A stretch of DNA of 64,000 nt from JBMTVN01 sp046047235 (GTDB lineage: Bacteria; Verrucomicrobiota; Verrucomicrobiia; Limisphaerales; JAHDYP01): positions 9,549-73,548 of the forward strand of contig JBJOII010000005.1 of NCBI GenBank assembly GCA_046047235.1. Reading direction: 5' to 3'. Positions 8,740 through 16,377 of the stretch are shown here, piece by piece (within the stretch, counting starts at the first letter, position 1; every line of letters starts with the position of its first letter). Both the position numbers and the translations under genes were made by a program. Under the pieces are notes generated by a model. The model was given only the letters and a program-made list of their open reading frames with translations. It did not search any database and was not told the DNA's origin.

Positions 8740-10059
8740 TCAGAGCTTCTTGATCTGGATGTTCCGGAAGGAAACCGGGTCGTTATGTCCGGCAAAGCCG
8801 AAATGGCCTGAGGTCCGGTCCTTGCCGGGATGAGCACTGTTGGCCATGTACTCGGTCACCGTGCTGACATCGCCGTCCAGAATCACCGTGCCGTTCAGTT
8901 CCACGCGGATGGTTGAACCCTGAACCGTCACCTCCTCAAAGTTCCATTCACCCACTGGACGGAGATATCCCCGTTGGGCCGCAATAATCCCGTAAACGGA
9001 TCCATGGTACTGGCGCGGATCCAGCTCGTTATATTGCGCAGCATCATTGTCCAGCACCTGAAGTTCGCACATGGCGACGTAGGCGGCGTCCCCTGAACCA
9101 GGATACCGGATCGCCAGTCCGTTGTTGCCCCCGGGAGGTAATTTGAACTGAACCCGGGCGGCGAAATCAGCATACTCAGCCTCAGTAAAAATCGTACCAC
9201 CCTTCTCCGGCAGACACATGATGGCGCCGTTCTGAATCGTGTAGTTGTCCACCGGACCAGCCCATCCGGAGAAATCCTTGCCGTTAAACACACTTTCAAA
9301 CCCTTTGCCCCCCTTGGTGGAAAGGATCCGGTTCGCCTCCTCTGAACCGATCTCCCGTATGAAGACGTTCCTCCAGCGGATTTCACCACCGTGAGTCTGG
9401 AGCTGGATAGGACCACGAGCAGGCACCGGTGTCTTGCGGTCGTAATAGTTCTCCATCAGGGCGTGGTCGACTACCAGTTGCCCGTTCAACCACACACTGA
9501 CTCGCGCTCCAACCATGATGATACGGAAGGTATTCCATTCACCGAACGGACGGTCCGCACGAACCAGGGGATCCTTGCCCGGCGCCCCCGGAGAGTTGTT
9601 CCAGAGCCCACCCGAACCTTTGTCCGCTCCAATATTGAACTTGGCCTCCTCGGTGTAATCCCAAATCTGGACCTGCGGACACCCCCTCAGGTAAATGCCG
9701 GAATCAGCCAACGGTACAGTGCGGTATTCGAGCAGAAGCTCAAAGTCACCGTAGTCCTTTTCGGTGGTGGCGTACGCACCCTGCCCGTCGTTGATCAACT
9801 CGTCGTTCTCCGCCCGCCAATGCTCCCGCATCGTCTTGGTCCATTCGCCAATCTGCTTGGAACGAGCCGCCTCATCCATCGCCAGCAGCTTGCGATGATC
9901 AAAGGTGTCCCCTCCCCGCCACCCCGAAAGATCCTTGCCGTTGAACAAGGCGGTAAAACCGGAGGGAGGTTTGGGAGCAGCGACGGCCGCAAGGCTTCCA
10001 AGGATGAGCAGGCTGGCGCACCAGCCGAGGGATTTTAACTTACTCGTTGGGGTCTTCAT
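8740..10059 (-). CDS. Secreted protein with two DUF1080 (3-keto-disaccharide hydrolase-like) domains
   Basis: Exported protein with two tandem DUF1080 domains, a concanavalin-like fold named for 3-keto-disaccharide hydrolases and abundant in Verrucomicrobiota and Planctomycetota. Each copy begins with the same signature: FTALFNGKDLSGW near residue 36 and FESVFNGKDFSGW near residue 255. ATG 10059 gives a signal peptide (SLGWCASLLILGSLAAVAA). The frame is open to 10236, but the extra 59 residues lack export features. The role in sugar degradation is inferred from the family. Confidence 0.85.
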   Translation of the reverse strand: MKTPTSKLKSLGWCASLLILGSLAAVAAPKPPSGFTALFNGKDLSGWRGGDTFDHRKLLAMDEAARSKQIGEWTKTMREHWRAENDELINDGQGAYATTEKDYGDFELLLEYRTVPLADSGIYLRGCPQVQIWDYTEEAKFNIGADKGSGGLWNNSPGAPGKDPLVRADRPFGEWNTFRIIMVGARVSVWLNGQLVVDHALMENYYDRKTPVPARGPIQLQTHGGEIRWRNVFIREIGSEEANRILSTKGGKGFESVFNGKDFSGWAGPVDNYTIQNGAIMCLPEKGGTIFTEAEYADFAARVQFKLPPGGNNGLAIRYPGSGDAAYVAMCELQVLDNDAAQYNELDPRQYHGSVYGIIAAQRGYLRPVGEWNFEEVTVQGSTIRVELNGTVILDGDVSTVTEYMANSAHPGKDRTSGHFGFAGHNDPVSFRNIQIKKL

Positions 10060-10241
10060 GGTGTTGCTTCTGATTATCACTGAATCGTTCGAATGGATAC
10101 TGTCTTGTTTTGGTCGCTTGCTCCCCCATAACCGCGTCCACCACGGTCCAATGGCAGGGTATGAAGTCGGATTCCAAATGCAAAATCTGCCCTGTCGGCC
10201 AGGTGTCAGGAGCCCGTTGCCAACATGAAGGGCCAATCAGG

Positions 10242-10703
10242 CTACATGCCGAACTTGGTCAACTCCTGCTGCAGCGCGGCCTGAAATTCCATCACGTCTT
10301 CCTGACTGGGCTTGTAGCCCTTCTCCGCCGGGGCCAGCCCCAGACGCCCCATCTGGTCCAAATACCACTCAGCCGTCTTGCCATCACTGAAGGTCACACC
10401 GCCGCTGACAACAGCACCCGGACGGGTAACCTGATCAACCGAGAGAGAAACCCCTCCCCCATGCGGCATCGCCTCACCAGCCTCCTCCGCCTCCTTCTCT
10501 TTCTTGGCCTGGGCCTGCAGCGGGTCAGGCGGAACATCCTTGTCCTTCGGTTTCAGTTCGAGATCCGCAAGCAAAAATCGCACCTCCATGTAGGTGAGCT
10601 TGACCCCGAGTTCCTCCCCAAGCCGTTTCTGGATCTCTGCAGGTTGTAACCCCGCATCAATCCACTCCCTCACCTTCGCCTTTTGTGTTTCGTCCAGATT
10701 CAT
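10242..10703 (-). CDS. Conserved-looking hypothetical protein
   Basis: A 153-residue protein of unknown function. The first 50 residues look like a helical regulatory domain (QKAKVREWIDAGLQPAEIQK then LGVKLTYMEVRFLLADLELK). A Lys/Asp/Pro and Ala/Glu linker follows, then a Gly-rich stretch and a helical C-terminus (QEDVMEFQAALQQELTKFGM). There is no signal peptide. It lies 24 bases downstream of the Smr gene on the same strand, so the two may be cotranscribed. I can assign no function. Confidence 0.65.
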   Translation of the reverse strand: MNLDETQKAKVREWIDAGLQPAEIQKRLGEELGVKLTYMEVRFLLADLELKPKDKDVPPDPLQAQAKKEKEAEEAGEAMPHGGGVSLSVDQVTRPGAVVSGGVTFSDGKTAEWYLDQMGRLGLAPAEKGYKPSQEDVMEFQAALQQELTKFGM

Positions 10704-10727
10704 AGCAGTCGAGTCGAAGGAAGAGTT

Positions 10728-11078
10728 TTAGCCGTGGTTCTGGTTCCCTTCAATCCTTTCCCCAACCCCGGCGATGAGGTCCACGATCGTCGCCCCCCAC
10801 CCACCCATGGCGCTCCCCGCCAACTGAAACGACGCCACCATGGCGTTCTTCCTCAGCTCCCGATGCACAATCTCCCGCAACTGACCAATACCTTTGCCAT
10901 GAATAATCCTCACCCGCCCCATCCCCCTGGCCCGACATTCCAGCAAATACTCGTTCACCACATCCGCAACATCCCGCGGCCGAAAGGTGTGCAGATCGAG
11001 CTCCCCGGTGATCGCGAGCGGAACGGTACCCGGCGAGAGGCCTGATTCACGAACAGGATCCGATTCGGCTTGGGACAT
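10728..11078 (-). CDS. Smr/MutS2-type endonuclease-domain protein
   Basis: Stand-alone Smr domain protein. The diagnostic LDLHTFRPRDV and RVRIIHGKGIGQLR blocks are present (the LDxH and HGxG motifs linked to nuclease activity in this family). From the ATG at 11078 the protein has 116 residues, with a short acidic N-terminus. The frame could start at 11135, but that region has a Cys-rich composition unlike the domain. It ends with an odd Gly-rich tail. Substrate unknown; the family acts on DNA or RNA. Confidence 0.82.
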   Translation of the reverse strand: MSQAESDPVRESGLSPGTVPLAITGELDLHTFRPRDVADVVNEYLLECRARGMGRVRIIHGKGIGQLREIVHRELRKNAMVASFQLAGSAMGGWGATIVDLIAGVGERIEGNQNHG

Positions 11079-11116
11079 GCAGCAATCTTGGCCGGAACAA
11101 GCCGCCCGTAAATGCG

Positions 11117-11148
11117 AAAAAGCGGGCCGCGTCAAAAACGCGGCCCGC
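11117..11148 (-). terminator. Intrinsic terminator after hppA
   Basis: Read on the minus strand, a perfect GC-rich 10-bp stem (positions 11122-11131 pairing with 11139-11148, 7-base loop) is followed by five T residues (11121-11117). It lies about 30 bases after the hppA stop and just before the Smr gene start, so it should end the hppA transcript. Confidence 0.8.
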
Positions 11149-11180
11149 CGGGAAAGCTCCCTACCGGGAGCCCTTGTGCA

Positions 11181-13691
11181 TCAATTGTCTTCAGGAATCC
11201 GCATCCCGTAGAAGGAGCGGTAGACGAAGATGAGCGCCACGATGAAGAAGAACCCACCAATGACAGTCTTCACGGACTGATTGGTCATGGTCACGGCGAT
11301 CTCAACCGCCAGCAAACCAAAGAGCGTGGTGAACTTAATCACCGGGTTCAGCGCCACCGAAGAGGTGTCCTTGAAGGGATCACCCACAGTGTCGCCCACC
11401 ACCGTCGCCGCATGCAGATCCGTGCCCTTCTGGCGCATGTCCACCTCGACAATTTTCTTGGCGTTGTCCCATGCACCACCGGCATTGGCCATGAAGATGG
11501 CCTGGAACAAACCAAAGAACGCGATGGCAATCAGGTAGCCAATGAAGAAGTAGGGATTGAAGAAGGGCAGAGCCAACGACATGCAGAACACGACGATGAA
11601 GATGTTCCACATCCCCTTCTGGGCGTATTCCGTGCATATCCGAACCACTTCCTTGCTGTCCTTATCGGAGGCCGTGGTCGCATCCAGCTTCATGTGCTGC
11701 TTGATATAGAGCACAGCGCGATAGGCTCCGGTAACCACAGCCTGGGTCGAAGCACCCGTGAACCAGTAAATCACCGACCCTCCCATGATCAGCCCGAGAA
11801 TAATCTCAGGCTGCACGATGCTGAGGGCCTGGACCACCGGCTTGAACGCACCAGCCAAACCCGATGCCACCTGTTGCTCGTAGAGACCCTGCAGCAACAT
11901 GATAATGCCGAATACCATGGTGGTGGCCCCCACCACCGCAGTCCCGATCAACACCGGCTTCGCCGTAGCCTTGAAGGTATTGCCCGCACCATCCCCCTTC
12001 TCCAATTGATACTTCGCATTCTCAAAGTCAGGCTTGAACCCGAAGTCTCTCTGGATTTCCGAATCCACGTTCTTTATGGCCTCAATCTGGCTGAGCTCAT
12101 AAACCGACTGGGCGTTGTCAGTGACCGGGCCGTAACTGTCGACCGCAATGGTAACCGGGCCCATGCCCAGAAAGCCGAACGCCACCAGACCAAAGGCAAA
12201 AATAGGCGCCGCAAAGGCAAACTTCGAGGGCATGATCGAGAGCAGCGCCGGGTTCTGGGAGAAGTGATACGAGGTGAACATGAGCAGCATGATCACTAAA
12301 CCCATCCAGAACGCGGAAAAATTACCGGCAACAAACCCCGAAAGAATGTTCAACGAGGCGCCACCATGCTTGGAACAATTGGTGACCTCCTTCACGTGTT
12401 TCGAGTTCGTGCTCGTGAAGATCTTGGTGAACTCCGGAATAAGCGCTCCCGCAACCGTTCCGCAGCTGATAATGACCGACAGCACCCACCAGAGTGCAGG
12501 CTGAGGCGCACCCGCCACATCCTTGAAGTCCCCAAGTAGCAGCTTGCTCGCAATGAATGTGATACCAATCGAAACCGCCGAGGTAATCCAGACCAGATGG
12601 GTCAGCGGAGCTTCAAAATCAAAGTCCTTCTGGCCGCCAAACATCGCCTTGCTGATGACCTCGTTCAGGAAATACGAGACCAGCGAGGTCACGATCATCA
12701 AGGCACGCATCACGAAGAGCCACACGATCAGGGTGGCGCAGATGAGGGGATTGGCAACGAGGGCCAGTGCAAGGAACGCAATCAACGCCACACCCGTCAC
12801 ACCATACGTCTCAAAACCGTCCGCCGTGGGCCCAACAGAATCACCGGCGTTGTCGCCCGTGCAGTCGGCAATCACACCAGGATTCTTCGGATCATCCTCC
12901 GGAAGCTTAAACACGATCTTCATCAGGTCAGACCCGATGTCCGCGATCTTGGTGAAAATACCGCCACAAATACGCAGGACCGAGGCCCCCAGGGATTCAC
13001 CAATGGCAAACCCGATGAAACAAGGTCCCACGAGATCGCGAGGAAGGAACATCAGGATGCAAATCATGAAGAAGAGTTCCACGCACACCAGCAGAAGCCC
13101 CACACTCATTCCGGAACGAAGCGGAATTCCGAGCGTGGCAAAAGGGTTGCCGCGAAGGGCAGAAAAGGCCGCGCGGGAGTTGGAGATCGTATTAATGCGG
13201 ATACCAAACCAGGCAACACCGTAAGACCCGAGGATACCCAGCACGGAAGCCAGGAGGATGACAACGACGTTGAAGACCACCTTGCCGGTAGCCAGGTGCG
13301 CCCCGGTGACGGGATCCTTATGCTCAGTCAGGAATCCAAAGTAATAGACCATACACGCAGCAATGAGCAGCCAGAGGATGGCCAGAAACTTGCCCTGGGT
13401 GAACAGGTAGGTCTTGCAGGTCTCCCAAATGGTATTGGACACCTTCGCCATGCTGGGATGCACCGGAAGCGCCTTGGTCTGTTTGTACTGGACCACACCA
13501 AAAGCAGCACCCACCGCACAAAGCAGTATCCCCAAATACATCAACGCAGTGCCGCTGATGCCGCCAAGCCCATCAAAGCGGACTTGCGTCAGGTCGGGGA
13601 TTTTAATGTCGGCTTCGCTGCCGAGCGCGGTGGCGGTTCCGAAAGCAATCAGGCAGATAGCTGCCTGAAGCCCAAGTTTCCTTATGTTCAT
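11181..13691 (-). CDS. hppA: Membrane-bound proton-translocating pyrophosphatase, divergent type
   Basis: Multi-pass ion pump that hydrolyses PPi and exports H+ (or Na+). Sixteen or so hydrophobic segments are visible in 836 residues. Conserved blocks include FGIRINTISNSRAAF, GGIFTKIADIGSD, EDDPKNPGVIADCTGDNAGD and the C-terminal NAGGAWDNAKK and GDTVGDPFKDTSS. Where K+-dependent enzymes have an Ala after GNTT, this one has Lys (GNTFKATAK), which by the family rule predicts K+ independence. The usual DVGADLVGKVE signature is replaced by DIGSDLMKIVF, one residue shorter before EDDP and without the Glu. ATG 13691 is used; a TTG lies three codons upstream. Confidence 0.93.
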   Translation of the reverse strand: MNIRKLGLQAAICLIAFGTATALGSEADIKIPDLTQVRFDGLGGISGTALMYLGILLCAVGAAFGVVQYKQTKALPVHPSMAKVSNTIWETCKTYLFTQGKFLAILWLLIAACMVYYFGFLTEHKDPVTGAHLATGKVVFNVVVILLASVLGILGSYGVAWFGIRINTISNSRAAFSALRGNPFATLGIPLRSGMSVGLLLVCVELFFMICILMFLPRDLVGPCFIGFAIGESLGASVLRICGGIFTKIADIGSDLMKIVFKLPEDDPKNPGVIADCTGDNAGDSVGPTADGFETYGVTGVALIAFLALALVANPLICATLIVWLFVMRALMIVTSLVSYFLNEVISKAMFGGQKDFDFEAPLTHLVWITSAVSIGITFIASKLLLGDFKDVAGAPQPALWWVLSVIISCGTVAGALIPEFTKIFTSTNSKHVKEVTNCSKHGGASLNILSGFVAGNFSAFWMGLVIMLLMFTSYHFSQNPALLSIMPSKFAFAAPIFAFGLVAFGFLGMGPVTIAVDSYGPVTDNAQSVYELSQIEAIKNVDSEIQRDFGFKPDFENAKYQLEKGDGAGNTFKATAKPVLIGTAVVGATTMVFGIIMLLQGLYEQQVASGLAGAFKPVVQALSIVQPEIILGLIMGGSVIYWFTGASTQAVVTGAYRAVLYIKQHMKLDATTASDKDSKEVVRICTEYAQKGMWNIFIVVFCMSLALPFFNPYFFIGYLIAIAFFGLFQAIFMANAGGAWDNAKKIVEVDMRQKGTDLHAATVVGDTVGDPFKDTSSVALNPVIKFTTLFGLLAVEIAVTMTNQSVKTVIGGFFFIVALIFVYRSFYGMRIPEDN

Positions 13692-13753
13692 ATGTCTCAA
13701 GAGATGGTTGGCCGAATGACGTCTTTGGTTAAAAAACCAATCTGACGCTAGCC

Positions 13754-13782
13754 AGTAACCGGGATGGGAAGAAGGGTGTCAA
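13754..13782 (-). promoter_or_regulatory. Possible sigma-70 promoter of hppA
   Basis: On the minus strand a perfect TTGACA (13782-13777) is followed after 17 bases by GTTACT (13759-13754), a weak -10. The spacing and the distance to the hppA ATG (about 60 bases) fit. The -10 is poor, so this is tentative. Confidence 0.35.
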
Positions 13783-13972
13783 GTGCATTCACCCCCCCAA
13801 AAGCGTTGTATTTGAGCAATTTATGACTCATTTCAGCGACCGTTAACCATTAGAAGCTCAGCAAAAAACAAAATATGGCTATTCAAGAAAGTCACAAGCT
13901 CGGTAGTCCACGCCAGACAGCCGCACTAAGCACAGTCCTCCGGCAGGGAAAATGAAAGGTGGAATCGGGCAT

Positions 13973-14017
13973 AAAAAAACCGGGTCTTGCAACCAGAGGA
14001 TGGCTGTCAAGACCCGG
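13973..14017 (-). terminator. Strong intrinsic terminator in the gap upstream of hppA
   Basis: On the minus strand a perfect 10-bp stem (14017-14008 with 13989-13980; CCGGGTCTTG/CAAGACCCGG) with an 18-base loop is followed by seven T residues. It lies about 290 bases beyond the stop of the pseudopilin gene and insulates hppA. The distance leaves room for a long 3' UTR or a small RNA ending here. Confidence 0.75.
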
Positions 14018-14303
14018 GGAATGGTCAGAATCAGTACAATAGTAGGATTTAGGGGATTTCCGGAACAGCGATGTACTGTCACCGCTCCGAAAGTCTTAAA
14101 ATCTTTTAAAGAACAAACTCGGTAGCACCGAGGACTTGAGAAGGAACCACTGAACGCCCCCCGAGTCAAGGGGCATACAAAAGTTTTTCAAAAAAAAACT
14201 TTCCGGGAAGCAGCAGAACCAACCTGCATCGCCTCAACGGCAAGCCCCGCTCACATCGCTTTGGACCGGCCCTTGGACTGCACGAGGCTCAGCCCCCCGA
14301 CGC

Positions 14304-15164
14304 TTATCGCTCGTCCTTCCGCACGGTGTGATAACGCATCCATTCCGCATCGGTTTGGTTGGGCCCGATGGTGATTCGGCCAAAGTCCGCCAGGGTCACC
14401 TTCTGCAAGGTCTCAGGAGCGATCCACTTCTTGATCTCACTATGACCGTCAATGAAAGCAAACCCGCAGGCGCCATTATGGTAGCTGGCCGGGATATCGA
14501 TCCATTCTGTGGAGGTGGGTGAAAACAAGCCCGCATCATTGATACTGTCCGGATGCTCATCGACATAGATCCACGCCTCGGACGGTGAGGGATAGATCAC
14601 TTCGGTCATCTTCATGACGTGCTTGTAGATCGCATCGAAGGGCCCGTCCTCGGCATTTCCGGCCCCCACGCCAATGCTGCTGGAAACACTGCGCACCCGC
14701 TCGGTCCACCCCAAGGCCCGCTGCGTCGGGTGAACGAATTTGTCCGCCGGACACTTATAGATGTTCTTGGTGTTACTGAAGTAGGTGGCGAGCTTGGAAT
14801 AACGTGGATCGATCAGGTAGAGCGTATTTGTGTTGTCCCTGCGACCATCCCACGTGAGCCAGCCGGCAACCCACGGCCCATCAGGATCATCGGCCGTGGG
14901 ATTCTGCGCACGCCCACCATGGGTCGCCCCCGGAAAGCGATCGTCATTGTCCCCGGCATACATGTGCATCGCCAAACTCAACTGCTGGGTGTTGTTCATG
15001 CATAGGATACCCTGAGCCTTGGTCTTCGCTTTGGCCAAGGCAGGCAAAAGCATGCCCGCCAGAATGGCAATAATGGCGATGACGACCAGCAACTCGATCA
15101 GGGTAAACCCGAGACCGCGGCAGATTGTCTTATGGCTTTGGATACGTTTTCCTGGGGAATTCAT
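14304..15164 (-). CDS. Type II secretion-like pseudopilin with H-X9-DG motif
   Basis: Exported pseudopilin of the long type common in Verrucomicrobiota and Planctomycetota. The prepilin leader ends in Gly and is followed by the methylated-Phe segment and its helix (GLG then FTLIELLVVIAIIAILAGM). The mature N-terminus is followed by LLPALAKAKTKAQG and a globular domain. The C-terminal HNGACGFAFIDGHSEI matches the H-X9-DG motif of this family. ATG 15164 gives a 19-residue leader; the frame is open to 15200. Such proteins occur in large families, and the individual role is unknown. Confidence 0.85.
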   Translation of the reverse strand: MNSPGKRIQSHKTICRGLGFTLIELLVVIAIIAILAGMLLPALAKAKTKAQGILCMNNTQQLSLAMHMYAGDNDDRFPGATHGGRAQNPTADDPDGPWVAGWLTWDGRRDNTNTLYLIDPRYSKLATYFSNTKNIYKCPADKFVHPTQRALGWTERVRSVSSSIGVGAGNAEDGPFDAIYKHVMKMTEVIYPSPSEAWIYVDEHPDSINDAGLFSPTSTEWIDIPASYHNGACGFAFIDGHSEIKKWIAPETLQKVTLADFGRITIGPNQTDAEWMRYHTVRKDER

Positions 15165-15251
15165 GGTCGTTATCGAGTCTTGCAGTAAAGGGCCCACCAT
15201 TCGACAGCAGGTATGGAGGCCGCCTCATGGTGCGTGCTTTTGGTCGGACAA

Positions 15252-15257
15252 AGTATA
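15252..15257 (-). promoter_or_regulatory. Possible -10 box upstream of the pseudopilin gene
   Basis: TATACT on the minus strand preceded by TGACAC, about 90 bases before the ATG at 15164. No convincing -35 is seen 17 bases upstream, so this is a weak call. Confidence 0.25.
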
Positions 15258-15359
15258 GTGTCACCTCGGAATTTAGGAAGTGATCTTTCGACCGGACACC
15301 GCGTTAAACCCGTAGATCCCCAGTAAAAGCCAAGGAACGGTCAGCCTGGCGATACCCCC

Positions 15360-15899
15360 TCACCGCTTGGCCCGGAGGTAGGCCTTGGAGATTCTGACGT
15401 ATTTCAGCGCCAGGCGCTTGATCCCGGCTTTTTCCGCGCGAGTCAGGCTTCGCACGACCCGCCCGGGACGCCCCAACACCAACGACCCTTCTGGAACCTG
15501 CATCCCCATCGGAACCAGAGCCCCGGCCCCGATAATGCACCGGGGACCGATCACAACTCCGTCCATGACCACCGCACCCATACCCACTAGTGCCTCGCTG
15601 CCAACGGTGCAGGCATGCACCACCGCCGAATGCCCAACCGTCACATAGTCCTGCAAAACGCACGGGTAATCGTCAGCCAGATGCAGCACGCTGTTATCCT
15701 GAATGTTGGTGCATTGCCCTACCCGAATCGCTTGGATGTCAGCACGCAGCACAGCGTTAAACCACACACTGGAGTCGTCGCCGAGCTCGACGTCACCGAT
15801 AACGTGAGCACCGGGAGCGATCCAGACCCGGCGCCCCAAGCGGGGTTCCCGGCCGAGGTAATGTTGAAGTCGAGCGGCAAGAGAGAGGGCTTTTTTCAT
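15360..15899 (-). CDS. Gamma-carbonic-anhydrase-like left-handed beta-helix protein
   Basis: Hexapeptide-repeat trimer of the gamma-CA/YrdA/PaaY group. Repeats run from about residue 28 to 145 (GAHVIGDVELGDDSSVWFNA onward). The three zinc-ligand histidines are in place: NIQDNSVLH, then VGHSAVVH with two. At 179 residues it has normal length. Many members have no proven carbonic anhydrase activity, so the reaction is uncertain. It is a single-gene unit between a pseudopilin and a lipoprotein gene on the same strand. Confidence 0.88.
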   Translation of the reverse strand: MKKALSLAARLQHYLGREPRLGRRVWIAPGAHVIGDVELGDDSSVWFNAVLRADIQAIRVGQCTNIQDNSVLHLADDYPCVLQDYVTVGHSAVVHACTVGSEALVGMGAVVMDGVVIGPRCIIGAGALVPMGMQVPEGSLVLGRPGRVVRSLTRAEKAGIKRLALKYVRISKAYLRAKR

Positions 15900-15945
15900 C
15901 GGAAGCAGGTCTGGAGAGCACAGGTTGGCAGAGGAGATAGCACGT

Positions 15946-16329
15946 CTATCGCGTCACTTTGCGCCATGAGAGGAGTTGTCCCGAGGGATCAAAGGTCAGT
16001 CGTATCCAGTATTCACGACCCGTGTTCCCAAAGGTGCCGTAATGGAAACCATACGCCATGGTCCGGTAGCGTCCGGGATGAGCGTAACCCGCCGCATACC
16101 CCCCGTAGGGCTCGGACTGACTACGGAATGTCAGCCATTCCGCCACTCGAGTTCCATCACTGAGTTCCGCATCCTTGTCGGGCGGCCCCAACTCCAACAC
16201 CGCCTCGTCAAAGGAGTACGCGCCAAGTCGACTGTCCCAATCGATCTTTCTGCTCGAACAGCCAACGATCAGGACCAAGCTCAATCCGATGATAACCCAC
16301 TGAGAAAAGATGGCTTTGCTGAGGCGCAT
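15946..16329 (-). CDS. Small lipoprotein of unknown function
   Basis: A 127-residue predicted lipoprotein. The N-terminus is a lipoprotein signal with lipobox LIVGC at about residue 24, followed by Ser-Ser. The mature part contains SFDEAVLELGPPDK, a Tyr/Gly-rich patch (PYGGYAAGYAHPGRYRTMAY) and a C-terminal strand YWIRLTFDPSGQLLSW. The layout recalls small SmpA/OmlA-like beta proteins, but no motif proves this. It is divergent from the kinase-MurQ gene, 48 bases away. Confidence 0.7.
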   Translation of the reverse strand: MRLSKAIFSQWVIIGLSLVLIVGCSSRKIDWDSRLGAYSFDEAVLELGPPDKDAELSDGTRVAEWLTFRSQSEPYGGYAAGYAHPGRYRTMAYGFHYGTFGNTGREYWIRLTFDPSGQLLSWRKVTR

Positions 16330-16377
16330 AGCTGGACTATATCGAAGCTTTGGGAGAAATCCACGTTGACCGAAACC

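Larger units (their letters stand above)
13692..14303. other. Long intergenic region with minus-strand hairpins
   Basis: About 610 bases without a supportable gene. It holds the possible hppA promoter, the strong terminator at 13973-14017, and a second small minus-strand hairpin (14132-14118, CTCGGT/ACCGAG) followed by TTTGTTCTTT, which could be the actual terminator of the pseudopilin gene. The interval 14130-13973 on the minus strand has the layout of a small RNA, but no known family is recognised. Confidence 0.5.

Noticed and set aside
12597..13745. 382-codon plus-strand frame
   Set aside because: Antisense to hppA, whose membrane segments and motifs are unambiguous.
13879..14169. 96-codon minus-strand frame in the gap before hppA
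   Set aside because: It runs through the strong terminator hairpin, has no ribosome site and no recognisable domain.
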